Shown here one piece after another: positions 28,447-37,336 of a stretch of 64,000 bases of DNA (position 1 is its first letter; the number at the start of each line of letters is the position of its first letter). The notes under the pieces were generated by a model that did no database searches, was not told the origin of the DNA, and was given only the letters and a program-made list of their open reading frames with translations. Source of the stretch: Hoeflea sp. Its GTDB lineage: Bacteria; Pseudomonadota; Alphaproteobacteria; Rhizobiales; Rhizobiaceae. The stretch is from contig JAHRFE010000007.1 of the NCBI GenBank assembly GCA_019084245.1, forward strand, positions 1-64,000. The letters run 5' to 3'. The translations under genes and the position numbers were made by a program.

Positions 28447-29192
28447 CCGTGCTGGCGATGGACAATGTCAGCCTGACGCTTGGCGGCACCAGGGTGCTCG
28501 ACGACATCTCGCTGCATGTCGCCAGGGGAGAATTCGTCTCGATCCTCGGCCCCTCCGGATCGGGCAAATCCAGCCTGTTCCGGCTCTTGACCGGAGCGCT
28601 CACCCCGGACCGGGGCAGCATCCGCGTCGACGGCGCGCCGCTGTCGTCACGATCGCGGGCCTTCGCCTTCATGCCGCAGCGCGACGCGCTGATGCCGTGG
28701 CGGCGGATCATCGACAATGTCATCCTCGGGCTGGAAGTGCAGGGGATGGACCGGGCCGAGGCGCGGGCCAGGGTGCTGCCGCTGTTCGCCACCTTCGGTC
28801 TCGAAGGCTTCGAGCGCCATTATCCCGCGCAACTTTCGGGCGGCATGCGTCAGCGCGCGGCGCTGCTGCGCACCATCGTGCAGGACCGGCCGATCCAGCT
28901 TCTCGACGAACCGTTCGGCGCGCTCGATGCGCTGACCCGCGCCGGGATGCAGGGCTGGCTCGAACAGCGCTGGCAGGCCGCGCACTGGACCACGCTTCTG
29001 GTCACCCATGACGTGCGCGAGGCGGTGGCGCTGTCGGACCGGATCTACGTGTTTTCACGGCGACCGGCGCGGATCATCGCCGAATTCGAGGTGGCCGAAC
29101 CGCGCCCGCGCCTGGGCCGCCCCCTGTCCGCGAACGCTGTCCGTCTCGAAGCCGAGCTTTTCGACGCCCTTCTCACCCAAACCGGAGATTGA
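28443..29192 (+). CDS. thiZ: Thiamin precursor ABC transporter ATP-binding protein ThiZ
   Basis: A 249-residue ABC ATPase. Walker A is GPSGSGKS, the signature is LSGGMRQRAALLR, and Walker B is IQLLDEPFGALD. It belongs to the SsuB/TauB/ThiZ group. It overlaps thiX by 4 bp. Assignment to thiamin precursors comes from the riboswitch and ThiY. Confidence 0.88.
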   Translation: MTVLAMDNVSLTLGGTRVLDDISLHVARGEFVSILGPSGSGKSSLFRLLTGALTPDRGSIRVDGAPLSSRSRAFAFMPQRDALMPWRRIIDNVILGLEVQGMDRAEARARVLPLFATFGLEGFERHYPAQLSGGMRQRAALLRTIVQDRPIQLLDEPFGALDALTRAGMQGWLEQRWQAAHWTTLLVTHDVREAVALSDRIYVFSRRPARIIAEFEVAEPRPRLGRPLSANAVRLEAELFDALLTQTGD

Positions 29193-29194
29193 TC

Positions 29195-30178
29195 ATGAAA
29201 CATATCCTCACAGCCCTCGCACTCTTGGCAGTACTGCCGGCGCAGGCGGCGGAAAAACTCACCGTGGCGCTCGACTGGACACCCAACACCAATCATGTCG
29301 GTCTCTATGTCGCCCAGGCAAAAGGCTGGTTCAACGACGCCGGCCTTGATGTCGAGATCCTGCCCTATACCGACACCTCGTCGGGCACGCTCGTGTCCAC
29401 CGGCGTTGCCCAGTTCGGCATCCTGAGCGCCGTCGGCTTCCACAGCCAGCGTTCGATGGGCGCCGACATGACCGCGGTGATGGCCGTGGTCCAGCACGAG
29501 ACCGGGCGGCTGGTCTTCAACGGCGAGCGCGAGGACATCCAGCGCCCCGCCGATCTCGACGGGAAGATCTATGCCGGCTTCGGCAGCGCCTGGGAAAAAG
29601 CGCTGATCTCGTCGATCATCCGGCACGATGGCGGCGAGGGTACATTCGACACGGTGACGCTCGGAACCTCCGCCTATGAGGCGCTGGCCAATGGCTCGGT
29701 CGATTTCACCCTGGAAGTCAGCACCTGGGAGGGCGTCAATTCCGAGCTTCTGGGCCGCCCGCAACGCGCCTTCAACTATGCCGATTACGGCGTGCCGGAC
29801 CAGCACACGACTTTCCTGGGCGGCAATGGCGGCTGGCTTGCGGCAAACAAGGACACCGCCGCCGCTTTCGTCAAGGCCGCCCAGCGCGGCTATGAATTCG
29901 CGGCAGACAATCCGGAGGAAGCCGCCGATATGCTGATTGCCGGGACCGCGGGCATGCTCTCCAATCCCGAACTGGTCCATGCCTCGATGAAAGCGCTGGT
30001 CGAAGGCGGCTATCTCAGGGATCCGGGCGAAGAAGTCGGCTTGATCGACCCTCAGCTGATCAACGGCATCGCCGGGTTCCTGTTCGAGGCCGGGATCCTG
30101 CGTGACGCCAATGGCGACCCGCTCGCCGAATTGCCGGATGTGTCCGACTGGTACACCAACGCCTATCTCGCGCAATAG
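29195..30178 (+). CDS. thiY: Thiamin pyrimidine precursor-binding protein ThiY
   Basis: A 327-residue periplasmic binding protein with a signal peptide (MKHILTALALLAVLPAQAA). The mature start KLTVALDWTPNTNHVGL contains the DWTPNTNH motif of the ThiY/THI5-like NMT1 family, which binds N-formyl-4-amino-5-aminomethyl-2-methylpyrimidine or HMP. The ATG at 29195 is preferred over a TTG two codons upstream (29189). Confidence 0.9.
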   Translation: MKHILTALALLAVLPAQAAEKLTVALDWTPNTNHVGLYVAQAKGWFNDAGLDVEILPYTDTSSGTLVSTGVAQFGILSAVGFHSQRSMGADMTAVMAVVQHETGRLVFNGEREDIQRPADLDGKIYAGFGSAWEKALISSIIRHDGGEGTFDTVTLGTSAYEALANGSVDFTLEVSTWEGVNSELLGRPQRAFNYADYGVPDQHTTFLGGNGGWLAANKDTAAAFVKAAQRGYEFAADNPEEAADMLIAGTAGMLSNPELVHASMKALVEGGYLRDPGEEVGLIDPQLINGIAGFLFEAGILRDANGDPLAELPDVSDWYTNAYLAQ

Positions 30179-30317
30179 GCCGGGTCCCGGCCGGAGCCGC
30201 ATGCGTTGCTCCGGTCAGCTCCTGGTGCCCTCTGAGGAAAAGGGTTGACCACGGATTTCGGTCATGCAACCCAAGTTGCGCGCGTGCAGACGGCGCGTCG
30301 GGCAACGGGACGGGAAG

Positions 30318-32084
30318 ATGTCGACTGACCAGATCCTGCTATTCGGAATCCTGATCGCCCTGTTCGGCATGCTGGTCTGGGGCCGCGTCCGCTACGATCT
30401 CGTGGCTTTCGTCGCGCTGATGGTGACGGTGCTGGCGGGACTGATCGAACCGAGCGAGGCGTTTCACGGCTTTGGACACCCCGCCGTGGTCATCATCGCG
30501 CTGGTGCTGATCGTCTCCCGCGGCCTGATGAATTCGGGCGCGGTCGAATACATTGCCCGGTTCGTCACCCGCCCCGACCGGACGCTCTCCACCCATATCG
30601 GCATCATGGCGGTGGTCGGTGCGGCCCTGTCAGCAATCATCAACAATGTGGCGGCGCTTGCGCTCCTGATGTCGCTCGACATGGATGCTGCGCGCAAGGC
30701 CAAGCGCGCGGTGTCGCTGACGCTGATGCCCTTGTCCTTCGGCACCATCCTTGGCGGCATGATCACGCTCATCGGCACGCCGCCCAACATCGTCATCGCG
30801 CAATACCGTCAGGACGTGCTGGGCGCGCCGTTCTCGATGTTCGATTTCGCACCGGTCGGCATCGCGGTGTCGATCGCCGGCATTGCCTATGTAACCTTCC
30901 TCGGCTGGCGGCTGATCCCGGCGCGGGCTGATACGATCTCGCTTGAAGGGGACGCCGGTCTTTACATTGCCGAGGCCCGGGTCAAGGAGGACTCGAAATC
31001 AATCGGCATGACCATCTCCGAACTGCATCCGCTGGCCGAGGAGAACGATGTCACCATTCTGGGTCTCGCCCGCCAGGGCAAGCGCCTGCCGGGTTTCTCG
31101 CAGAGCCGCGAGATCCGCGAAGGCGATTTCCTGATCCTGGAGGGCGATCCCAAGCAGATCGAGGCGCTGATGGGTGCCGCCGAACTCGACACTGTGGGCA
31201 CCGAGGAACATGAAAGCCTGATGGGCAAGTCGCTGAGCCTGGTCGAGGCCATCGTGCCGGAGGATGCCCATGTCGTCGGTCGCAACGTGATCGGGCTGCG
31301 GCTGGTCCAGCGTCATGGGGTCACTCTGCTCGGCGTCTCCCGGCAGGGCAGGCGGTTCCGCGAGCGGGTGGGCCGGTTGACCATCAAGGCGGGCGACCTG
31401 CTGCTGCTGATCGGGTCCGACGAGAATGTCGCCGCCGCCAGCCGCTGGCTTGGCGTGCTGCCGCTCGAAAACCGCCGGCTCGAGGTGATGCAGCGGACCA
31501 AGGCGCTTCTGGCCATCGGCATCTTTGCCGCGGCAATCGGGCTGTCGGTGATGGGGATCACCTCGCTTGCCATCGCGCTCGGGCTCTGCGTCGTGGCCTA
31601 TCTGGGGCTGGGCATCATCGGCGGGCGCGATTTCTACGCGCTGATCGAGTGGAAGGTGATCGTGCTGCTGGCCTGCCTCATTCCCGTCGCCGGCGCGCTG
31701 GAGGAGACCGGCGGAAGCCAGATGATCGCCAATCTCATCGTCACCCAGACCGACAATCTGCCGGCCTGGGGGGTGCTCACGGTGCTGATGATCATCACCA
31801 TGACGCTGTCCGATTTCCTCAACAATGTCGCCACCGCACTGATCGCAGCCCCCATCGGCGTCAGCGTCGCCAACTCGATCGGCGCGAGCCCCGACCCGTT
31901 CCTGATGGGCGTCGCGGTGGCCGCCTCCTGCGCCTTCCTCACCCCCATCGGCCACAAGAACAACACCATCATCATGGGCCCCGGCAACTACAAGTTCGGC
32001 GACTACTGGCGCATGGGCCTGATCCTCGAAGTGCTGGTCATCGCCGTGGCGGTGCCGATGATCGTATGGGTCTGGCCGTTTTGA
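30318..32084 (+). CDS. SLC13 family permease with two RCK_C (TrkA-C) domains
   Basis: A 588-residue permease. Membrane helices at both ends (about 5-190 and 395-585) flank two cytoplasmic TrkA-C domains: about 215-290 (SIGMTISELHPLAEENDV) and 308-380 (VVGRNVIGLRLVQRHGV). This is the layout of SLC13/DASS or CitT-like transporters with regulatory domains that bind nucleotides or ions. Transported substrate is unknown: dicarboxylates, sulfate or citrate are all possible. The start at 30318 has GGGAAG upstream. Confidence 0.88.
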   Translation: MSTDQILLFGILIALFGMLVWGRVRYDLVAFVALMVTVLAGLIEPSEAFHGFGHPAVVIIALVLIVSRGLMNSGAVEYIARFVTRPDRTLSTHIGIMAVVGAALSAIINNVAALALLMSLDMDAARKAKRAVSLTLMPLSFGTILGGMITLIGTPPNIVIAQYRQDVLGAPFSMFDFAPVGIAVSIAGIAYVTFLGWRLIPARADTISLEGDAGLYIAEARVKEDSKSIGMTISELHPLAEENDVTILGLARQGKRLPGFSQSREIREGDFLILEGDPKQIEALMGAAELDTVGTEEHESLMGKSLSLVEAIVPEDAHVVGRNVIGLRLVQRHGVTLLGVSRQGRRFRERVGRLTIKAGDLLLLIGSDENVAAASRWLGVLPLENRRLEVMQRTKALLAIGIFAAAIGLSVMGITSLAIALGLCVVAYLGLGIIGGRDFYALIEWKVIVLLACLIPVAGALEETGGSQMIANLIVTQTDNLPAWGVLTVLMIITMTLSDFLNNVATALIAAPIGVSVANSIGASPDPFLMGVAVAASCAFLTPIGHKNNTIIMGPGNYKFGDYWRMGLILEVLVIAVAVPMIVWVWPF

Positions 32085-32111
32085 GGGGCGAAAACAAAAC
32101 CTTGAGAGGCT

Positions 32112-32417
32112 TTAGACGCCATCCTGTTCCGGCAACGATGTATCCGGGTTCTCACGGCCAAGAATACGGACGATGAGGACGAAATCCCCCTCAATCCTGT
32201 CGTATATGGAATGGGCTTGGTAGACGCAGCGCCGGAAACCCTGGCGGATGTGGTCAACGGGCTGATAGAGTTTGGGTTGTGCCGCCAGTTCAATGAGGCG
32301 TTACTTCATCCCAATCTGGTATTCTGGCGCTTGCGCAAGCCCGAACTGGTCGATGCCAAACTCAAGAATCCGCTCGAAATCCTGGTCGGCGGCGCGGGTG
32401 AGTCTAAAGGGTGCCAT
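32112..32417 (-). pseudogene. parE: ParE toxin, disrupted by an in-frame TAA
   Basis: Reading from ATG at 32417, the frame gives MAPFRLTRAADQDFERI, the normal ParE start, up to an in-frame TAA at 32303-32301 (codon 39). Beyond it the same frame continues with good ParE sequence (RLIELAAQP, YQPVDHIRQGFRR, AHSIYDRIEGDFVLIVRIL) to a TAA at 32114-32112. One codon change would restore a 101-residue toxin. The neighbouring antitoxin gene is intact and overlaps it by 14 bp. Confidence 0.85.
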
Positions 32418-32655
32418 TCCTGCGCCGTTTCGCGATCACGGCGGCGATGATCTCATCCGGGCTGCGGGCGCTGATGCCGCTTTTCTCTCCGTCAATAAGC
32501 GCGGCCTGCAACGTGTTCAATGCAATCTCGCGTTCTTCCAGAAGCCTCAGTCCAGCCCGGATGACTTCACTTGTCGAGCCGTATTTTCCACTTCCGACTT
32601 GTGTTCCAACAAAGGTTTCGTAGTGGTCGCCGAGGTGCGTCAGCCCCGTCTCCAA
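32404..32655 (-). CDS. parD: ParD-type antitoxin
   Basis: An 83-residue antitoxin with the ParD/RHH pattern LGDHYETFVGTQVGSGKYGSTSEVIRAGLRLLEERE followed by a variable toxin-binding tail. It would bind ParE and repress the promoter. Its start lies 16 bp inside the end of the GNAT gene. Because the toxin has a stop codon, this antitoxin may now act alone. Confidence 0.88.
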   Translation of the reverse strand: METGLTHLGDHYETFVGTQVGSGKYGSTSEVIRAGLRLLEEREIALNTLQAALIDGEKSGISARSPDEIIAAVIAKRRRNGTL

Positions 32656-33173
32656 TCGGTACGCGTCACCTCATACCAGGCCTCGCCGTGTTCACTGCCC
32701 GGTATCGGCTCCGGCCAATCCACATGGACCGTGCGGGCGTGGTGCAGCCCAAGTTTTTCCATCACCCGGCGCGAGGCGTGATTCACCGCCATCGTGCTTG
32801 CCACGATCTGTTCGTAGCCGGCGCTTTCGAACCCCCAGGCGACGAGAACCGCAGCTCCTTCGGAGGCGAGGCCCTGACCCCATTCCTGCCGGCGCAGCCG
32901 GTATCCGAGTTCGGCTGATCCGTCGCCTTCCGGCCACAGGCAGAACCATCCGACAAAACCCCCGGTGTGGGTGCGCCGCGCCGTCCAGACATGGGGCTCC
33001 GTCCCCCGCGGCTTCAGAAAATCCGCATCCGGATCGCTCTCCTCATTCTCGGCGATGCGCCCGCCGCTGAGAAAGCGCATGACCTCGGGATCCCGCTCAA
33101 GCGCGATGAAATCCTCCCGGTCCGCCGGACAGCAGGGGCTCAGCGTCATCCGATTCGTCTTCAGCACGGCCAT
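32640..33173 (-). CDS. GNAT family acetyltransferase (RimJ/RimL-like)
   Basis: A 177-residue acetyltransferase of the Acetyltransf_3 (RimJ/RimL-like) branch: LKTNRMTLSPCCPADRE, then ELGYRLRRQEWGQGLASEGA (acetyl-CoA loop) and ASRRVMEKLGL. The Met at 33173 is chosen for the GGAGAGG site 5 bp upstream; another in-frame Met at 33191 is possible, and longer frames upstream have no support. Substrate unknown. It precedes parD and shares 16 bp with it. Confidence 0.82.
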   Translation of the reverse strand: MAVLKTNRMTLSPCCPADREDFIALERDPEVMRFLSGGRIAENEESDPDADFLKPRGTEPHVWTARRTHTGGFVGWFCLWPEGDGSAELGYRLRRQEWGQGLASEGAAVLVAWGFESAGYEQIVASTMAVNHASRRVMEKLGLHHARTVHVDWPEPIPGSEHGEAWYEVTRTDWRRG

Positions 33174-33417
33174 TGCCGCCTCTCCGTTCATCCCCGCCAG
33201 ATCAACAGCCTGCCGGCCGAATTCTCGAAGCAGCCCGGCGCCGCCTGTTTGGATCCGGCTGCATGCGCCGGGCGCTGATGTCATCCTATCGCACGGCAGG
33301 CAATGCGCCGCCAAGCATCTGCCCCAAACACCCGCGCCATGCATCACGATGCCTTGTAAACAAACCAACCGCGCGGTATGTTTTACGCATCAAGCCCCGT
33401 TAATAGAGGTCGCCCCC

Positions 33418-33762
33418 ATGACTCCGCTTCTCGCCTATGGCGCTCTCGCCATCGCCATTGTGTCCGAAGTCTGCGGCACGTCGCTGCTGCAGAAGTCAGC
33501 CCAGTTCACCAGGCTGTGGCCGACGCTGGGCATGGCGATCTGCTTCGTCGTCTCCATGTTCTTCCTGTCCCAGGCGCTGAAACTGATCCCGCTCGGCATC
33601 GCCTATGCGATCTGGGCCGGTCTGGGCATCGTGCTCACGGCAGCCATCAGCGTCTTCGTGTTTCGCATGACCCTCGATCTCTGGGCGCTCTTCGGCATCG
33701 CCCTGATTATCGCCGGCGTGCTGGTCATCAACCTTCTCTCCCACAGCGTGGCGCACGGATGA
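33418..33762 (+). CDS. SMR family small multidrug efflux protein
   Basis: A 114-residue four-helix SMR protein. The conserved acidic residue in the first helix is Glu17 in IVSEVCGTS, and IAYAIWAGLGIVL is the family hallmark. It exports cationic compounds by proton exchange, usually as a dimer. It overlaps a TetR regulator by 4 bp, so the pair is one transcription unit with built-in control. Confidence 0.9.
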   Translation: MTPLLAYGALAIAIVSEVCGTSLLQKSAQFTRLWPTLGMAICFVVSMFFLSQALKLIPLGIAYAIWAGLGIVLTAAISVFVFRMTLDLWALFGIALIIAGVLVINLLSHSVAHG

Positions 33763-34316
33763 CGGAGAATCATCAGCGCAGGAAGCAACCCGACCTTGTC
33801 CGGCGCAATCTGCTTGAGCATGCCATGCGCCTTGCCGAAAGCGAGGGGCTTTCCGGCGTCACGGTCCAGGCGGTCGCGGCCGCGGCCGGCGTGACCAAGG
33901 GCGGATTGTTTCATCATTTCCCCTCCAAGCAGGCCCTCATCGAGGCCATGTTCGCCGATGTGATGGCGCGACTCGATGCCGACATAGAAGCCCACATCGC
34001 CGCCGACGGGAACCCGAAAGGCTGCTTCACCCGGGCCTACGTGGAAACCATGCTGGCCGGCAAGACCTTCGGCCTCGGCACCCCGTGGTCCAGCTTGGCC
34101 GTCTCGATGATCATGGAGCCGTCGCTGGGGCTGTTATGGACCGACTGGCTGCAAGACCGCCTCGACCGTCACCACGACACCGACGCCGCCCCCCATCTCG
34201 AAATCATCCGCCTCGCCGCCGACGGCGCCTGGCTTGCTCATCTCGGCCTGGGCGAGAAGGCTCTCGATATCGATGCGCTCCGGCGGCGGCTGCTGGCGAT
34301 GGCTGCGGGGAGATGA
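33759..34316 (+). CDS. TetR/AcrR family regulator
   Basis: A 185-residue TetR repressor. The DNA-binding part has RRNLLEHAMRLAESEGLSGVTV and AGVTKGGLFHHFPSKQALIEA. The C-terminal ligand domain is of the usual size, with no recognisable ligand class. It is co-transcribed with and after the SMR pump, which makes it the pump's likely regulator (inference). Confidence 0.9.
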   Translation: MTENHQRRKQPDLVRRNLLEHAMRLAESEGLSGVTVQAVAAAAGVTKGGLFHHFPSKQALIEAMFADVMARLDADIEAHIAADGNPKGCFTRAYVETMLAGKTFGLGTPWSSLAVSMIMEPSLGLLWTDWLQDRLDRHHDTDAAPHLEIIRLAADGAWLAHLGLGEKALDIDALRRRLLAMAAGR

Positions 34317-34402
34317 GGCGGGGTTGGCGGAGTTAAGGTCTCCGGCTCGCGCCACAAGTTCCATAAATGCCCTTCGGCCTGCCCGAGGATACCCCGCTTC
34401 GA

Positions 34403-34681
34403 TTATCCCGTCGGCTCAAGAGAAATCGTGAGCCTTGTGCCGGTGGCTTCGGCGTAGCGGTGCAGCGCCTCGACTGACACATTGATCCCACCTTCCATCT
34501 TGGCCACGCGGGACTGAGTGACCTGCATTTTTTCGGCCACTTGCGCCTGCGTCATTCCCGCTTGCGTTCGCGCACGGATCAGTTGCCCCGCCACGGCGAA
34601 CTCCGGCGCAAGAGCGTCATATTCCCTGACGAAGTCCGGATTTCTCATCCACTGCTTCTTGATATCCCTGAAATCGATCAT
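34403..34681 (-). CDS. XRE-family antitoxin (HigA-like)
   Basis: A 92-residue protein with a C-terminal HTH: IRARTQAGMTQAQVAEKMQVTQSRVAKME. It pairs with the toxin gene upstream, which it overlaps by 4 bp; the Met at 34681 was chosen for this coupling. The upstream extension of the frame lies inside the toxin. It should bind the toxin and repress the shared promoter. Confidence 0.87.
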   Translation of the reverse strand: MIDFRDIKKQWMRNPDFVREYDALAPEFAVAGQLIRARTQAGMTQAQVAEKMQVTQSRVAKMEGGINVSVEALHRYAEATGTRLTISLEPTG

Positions 34682-34998
34682 CTGATCTCCTTTGCCCTTT
34701 CCAGCGCCAGCAGGATTTCCCGGCGCGGCGTCTTTTGCGTCTTCTTTCGGAAGATTCGGACGACAACAACGCGCCTTGGTCTTGCGATCACATAAAAGGC
34801 CCGGGATATGCCGTCCCTGCCCTTCATGCGGATTTCCCACAGGCCCTGCTCGAGATGCTTCACATAGGGTTCCCGAACATTCTCCAGCCCATGGTTCTGA
34901 ATGATGTCGGCAATACGGGTGAACTTTGCTCGCTGGTCTGCAGGCAAAGTGTTGAGTTCCCGAAGAACTTCATCGTCAAGCAGCTCGATCTTCCACAT
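34678..34998 (-). CDS. RelE/HigB-type toxin (phage Gp49-like)
   Basis: A 106-residue toxin of the phage-derived Gp49-like/HigB2 family: WKIELLDDEVLRELNTLPAD, YVKHLEQGLWEIRMKGRDGISRAFYV and VVVVRIFRKKTQKTP follow the family. It is expected to cleave mRNA at the ribosome. The Met at 34998 matches the family start; an upstream in-frame Met (35037) is not needed. It comes first in the operon. Confidence 0.88.
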   Translation of the reverse strand: MWKIELLDDEVLRELNTLPADQRAKFTRIADIIQNHGLENVREPYVKHLEQGLWEIRMKGRDGISRAFYVIARPRRVVVVRIFRKKTQKTPRREILLALERAKEIR

Positions 34999-34999
34999 A

Positions 35000-35020
35000 G
35001 TTATTCCATATATGGCATAC
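35000..35020 (-). promoter_or_regulatory. Candidate operator palindrome before the Gp49-like toxin
   Basis: A perfect 10-bp palindrome CCATATATGG (35006-35015) lies 7 bp before the toxin start codon, where XRE-type antitoxins bind. No convincing -35/-10 pair is assigned. Confidence 0.45.
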
Positions 35021-35184
35021 TGCGACAGAATCCACAATCCTATTCACGCCTGCTATAATGAAAAACACGCCAGCTGGATCGCGCTGACGCCCAAAACCTT
35101 GACTCCCGCGCGCTTTTCCTGTTTATCCCCCTCAAATCTGCGACGAGCATGACTCCGAGCCGCCGACCGGGAAACTCTTGACGG

Positions 35185-35305
35185 TCGCTTGATACCTTTC
35201 TTCAAACCCGACGGTTTGAAGGGTCAAGCGACAGACCAGGACCCGGAGGTCAACACCCGACAGCGCGATGCGCCCTCGGGTGCTGTTTGGCTTTGCGTGA
35301 TGCTC
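35185..35305 (+). ncRNA. Structured 5' region upstream of ffh (candidate RNA element)
   Basis: Two stem-loops lie in the 314-bp gap before ffh. In the first, TTCAAACC (35201-35208) pairs with GGTTTGAA (35213-35220) and TCGCTTGA (35185-35192) with TCAAGCGA (35224-35231). The second pairs CACCCGA with TCGGGTG near 35253-35282. The structure is not SRP RNA: the GGAAGCAGCC loop is absent. It may be a leader or a small RNA; I recall a structured RNA motif reported upstream of ffh in alphaproteobacteria but cannot confirm it. Confidence 0.4.
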
Positions 35306-35351
35306 TTCCCATATGGGCTGGAGACCTCTTCAGCAAAGACAGGACGACCCG

Positions 35352-36950
35352 ATGTTTGACACTCTCCAGGACCGGCTTGGCTCCATCCTCAACACCCTCA
35401 CCGGGCGCGGCGCGCTGTCGGAAAAGGATGTGTCGGAAGCCATGCGCGAGGTTCGCCGCGCGCTTCTGGAAGCCGACGTGGCGCTGGAAGTGGTGCGCGG
35501 CTTCACCGACCGGGTGCGCGAAAAGGCTGTCGGCGCCGAGATCGTCAAGTCGATCAAGCCGGGCCAGATGGTGGTCAAGCTGGTTCATGACGAGCTGGTG
35601 GCGCTGCTTGGCGACGAAGGCGTGCCGATCGATCTGAACGCCGCGGCCCCCGTCGTCATCATGATGGTCGGCCTGCAGGGCTCGGGCAAGACCACGACAA
35701 CCGGCAAGATCGCAGCAAGGCTCGAGAAGCGCGACCGCAAGAAGGTGCTGATGGCCTCGCTCGACACGCGGCGCCCGGCCGCGCAAGAGCAATTGAAACA
35801 ACTGGGCGAGCAGACCGGTGTCGCCACCCTGCCGATCATCGCCGGCCAGTCGCCCACCGACATCGCCGCGCGCGCCGTGCAGGCAGCCAGGCTCGGCGGC
35901 CATGACGTGGTCATTCTCGACACCGCCGGCCGCACCCATATCGACGAGCCGCTGATGGCCGAAATGGCCGAGATCAAGAAGCGCACCAATCCGCACGAGA
36001 TCCTGCTGGTGGCCGATGCGCTGACCGGCCAGGACGCGGTCAATCTGGCGCGCAGTTTCGACGAGCGCGTCGGCATCACCGGCCTGGTGCTGACCCGCAT
36101 GGACGGCGACGGCCGCGGCGGCGCGGCGCTGTCGATGCGGGCTGTCACCGGCAAGCCGATTAAGCTGATCGGCACCGGCGAGAAGATGGACGCGCTCGAG
36201 GAATTCCATCCCCGCCGCGTCGCCGACCGCATTCTCGGTATGGGCGACATTGTCAGCCTGGTGGAGAAGGCGGCCGAAAATTTCGACGCCGAAAAGGCGC
36301 AAACCATGGCCGCCCGGATGAAATCCGGCAAATTCGACCTCAACGACATGGCCGAACAGCTCAAGCAGATGCAGAATCTCGGCGGCATGGGCGGCATCAT
36401 GGGCATGATGCCCGGCATGGGCAAGATGAAGGAGCAGATGTCGGCGGCCGGCATGGACGACAAGACCTTCGCCCGCCAGCTCGCCATCATCGGCTCGATG
36501 ACCAAGGCCGAGCGCGCCAATCCGGACCTGCTCAAGCACAGCCGCAAGAAGCGCATCGCGGCCGGTTCGGGCACCGATGCGGCGGCGATCAACAAGCTCC
36601 TGAAGCAGCACCGGCAGATGGCCGACATGATGAAGGCCATGGGCGGCAAGGGCAAGGGTGGCGGCATGATGCGCGCAGCCATGGGCGGGCTGGCCTCGAA
36701 GATGGGCCTGCCCGGTGGCATGGGCGGCATGATGGGCGGCGGCATGCCGGATCTGTCGAAGATGGACCCGAAACAGCTCGAGGCGCTGGCCAAGCAGGCC
36801 GAGGCCGCGGGCCTGGGCAAGGGCATGGCCAGCCTGCCCGGCGCGTTCCCCGGCATGGGAGGCAATCTGCCCGGTGGTCCGTCCGGTTTGGGCGGCCCGA
36901 AACTGCCCGGTCTTGGTGGCGGCCTTCCCGGCCTGCCGAAGAAGAAGTGA
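35352..36950 (+). CDS. ffh: Signal recognition particle protein Ffh
   Basis: A 532-residue SRP54 homologue. The N domain is followed by the GTPase domain with GLQGSGKTTTTGK (about 107-119), DTRRPAA, DTAGR and TRMDGDGRGG, then a Met/Gly-rich M domain (about 300-532, MGGIMGMMPGMGK) that binds SRP RNA and signal sequences. The C-terminal tail is Gly/Pro/Met rich. The start at 35352 is the normal one (MFDTLQDRL). Partner of FtsY at 19.9-21.4 kb. Confidence 0.96.
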   Translation: MFDTLQDRLGSILNTLTGRGALSEKDVSEAMREVRRALLEADVALEVVRGFTDRVREKAVGAEIVKSIKPGQMVVKLVHDELVALLGDEGVPIDLNAAAPVVIMMVGLQGSGKTTTTGKIAARLEKRDRKKVLMASLDTRRPAAQEQLKQLGEQTGVATLPIIAGQSPTDIAARAVQAARLGGHDVVILDTAGRTHIDEPLMAEMAEIKKRTNPHEILLVADALTGQDAVNLARSFDERVGITGLVLTRMDGDGRGGAALSMRAVTGKPIKLIGTGEKMDALEEFHPRRVADRILGMGDIVSLVEKAAENFDAEKAQTMAARMKSGKFDLNDMAEQLKQMQNLGGMGGIMGMMPGMGKMKEQMSAAGMDDKTFARQLAIIGSMTKAERANPDLLKHSRKKRIAAGSGTDAAAINKLLKQHRQMADMMKAMGGKGKGGGMMRAAMGGLASKMGLPGGMGGMMGGGMPDLSKMDPKQLEALAKQAEAAGLGKGMASLPGAFPGMGGNLPGGPSGLGGPKLPGLGGGLPGLPKKK

Positions 36951-36960
36951 GCGGCGGATC

Positions 36961-37257
36961 ATGACGAGCAATAGGGACGCCATCGCGCAACTGGGCGAAT
37001 ACCGTCGCTCCATCGACAATTTCGACGCGGCGCTGATCCATATCCTGGCCGAACGCTTCCGGGTCACCAAGGCGGTCGGCGCGCTGAAAGCCTCGGCAGA
37101 CCTGCCGCCGTCCGATCCGAACCGCGAGGCCGAGCAGGTTGCCCGGCTCAGGGAACTGGCCAAATCTGCCGATCTCGATCCGGATTTCGCCGAAAAGTTC
37201 CTTGAATTCGTCATTCGCGAAGTCATCCAGCATCACAAGCAGGCGGCTTCGAAATAA
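36961..37257 (+). CDS. Chorismate mutase (AroQ type)
   Basis: A 98-residue all-helical chorismate mutase that turns chorismate into prephenate for phenylalanine and tyrosine. IDNFDAALIHILAERFRVTKAVG and the SDPNREAEQVARLRELA segment match the family. It sits 10 bp after ffh, and this ffh-chorismate mutase-rpsP order is usual in Rhizobiales. Confidence 0.9.
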   Translation: MTSNRDAIAQLGEYRRSIDNFDAALIHILAERFRVTKAVGALKASADLPPSDPNREAEQVARLRELAKSADLDPDFAEKFLEFVIREVIQHHKQAASK

Positions 37258-37336
37258 TCACCCCATCTGGCGCTGCCCGGCGCCCGACAAAGACCAACCA
37301 AACAGTCAACAAACTTGTTAAACGAAGGAAAAGAAA

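Noticed and set aside
35165-35310. Possible SRP (4.5S) RNA upstream of ffh
   Set aside because: The conserved GGAAGCAGCC-type loop is missing and the stems do not form the SRP fold.
35250-37226. A 658-codon open frame on the minus strand
   Set aside because: Antisense to ffh, with low-complexity His/Gly/Leu repeats and no recognisable domain.
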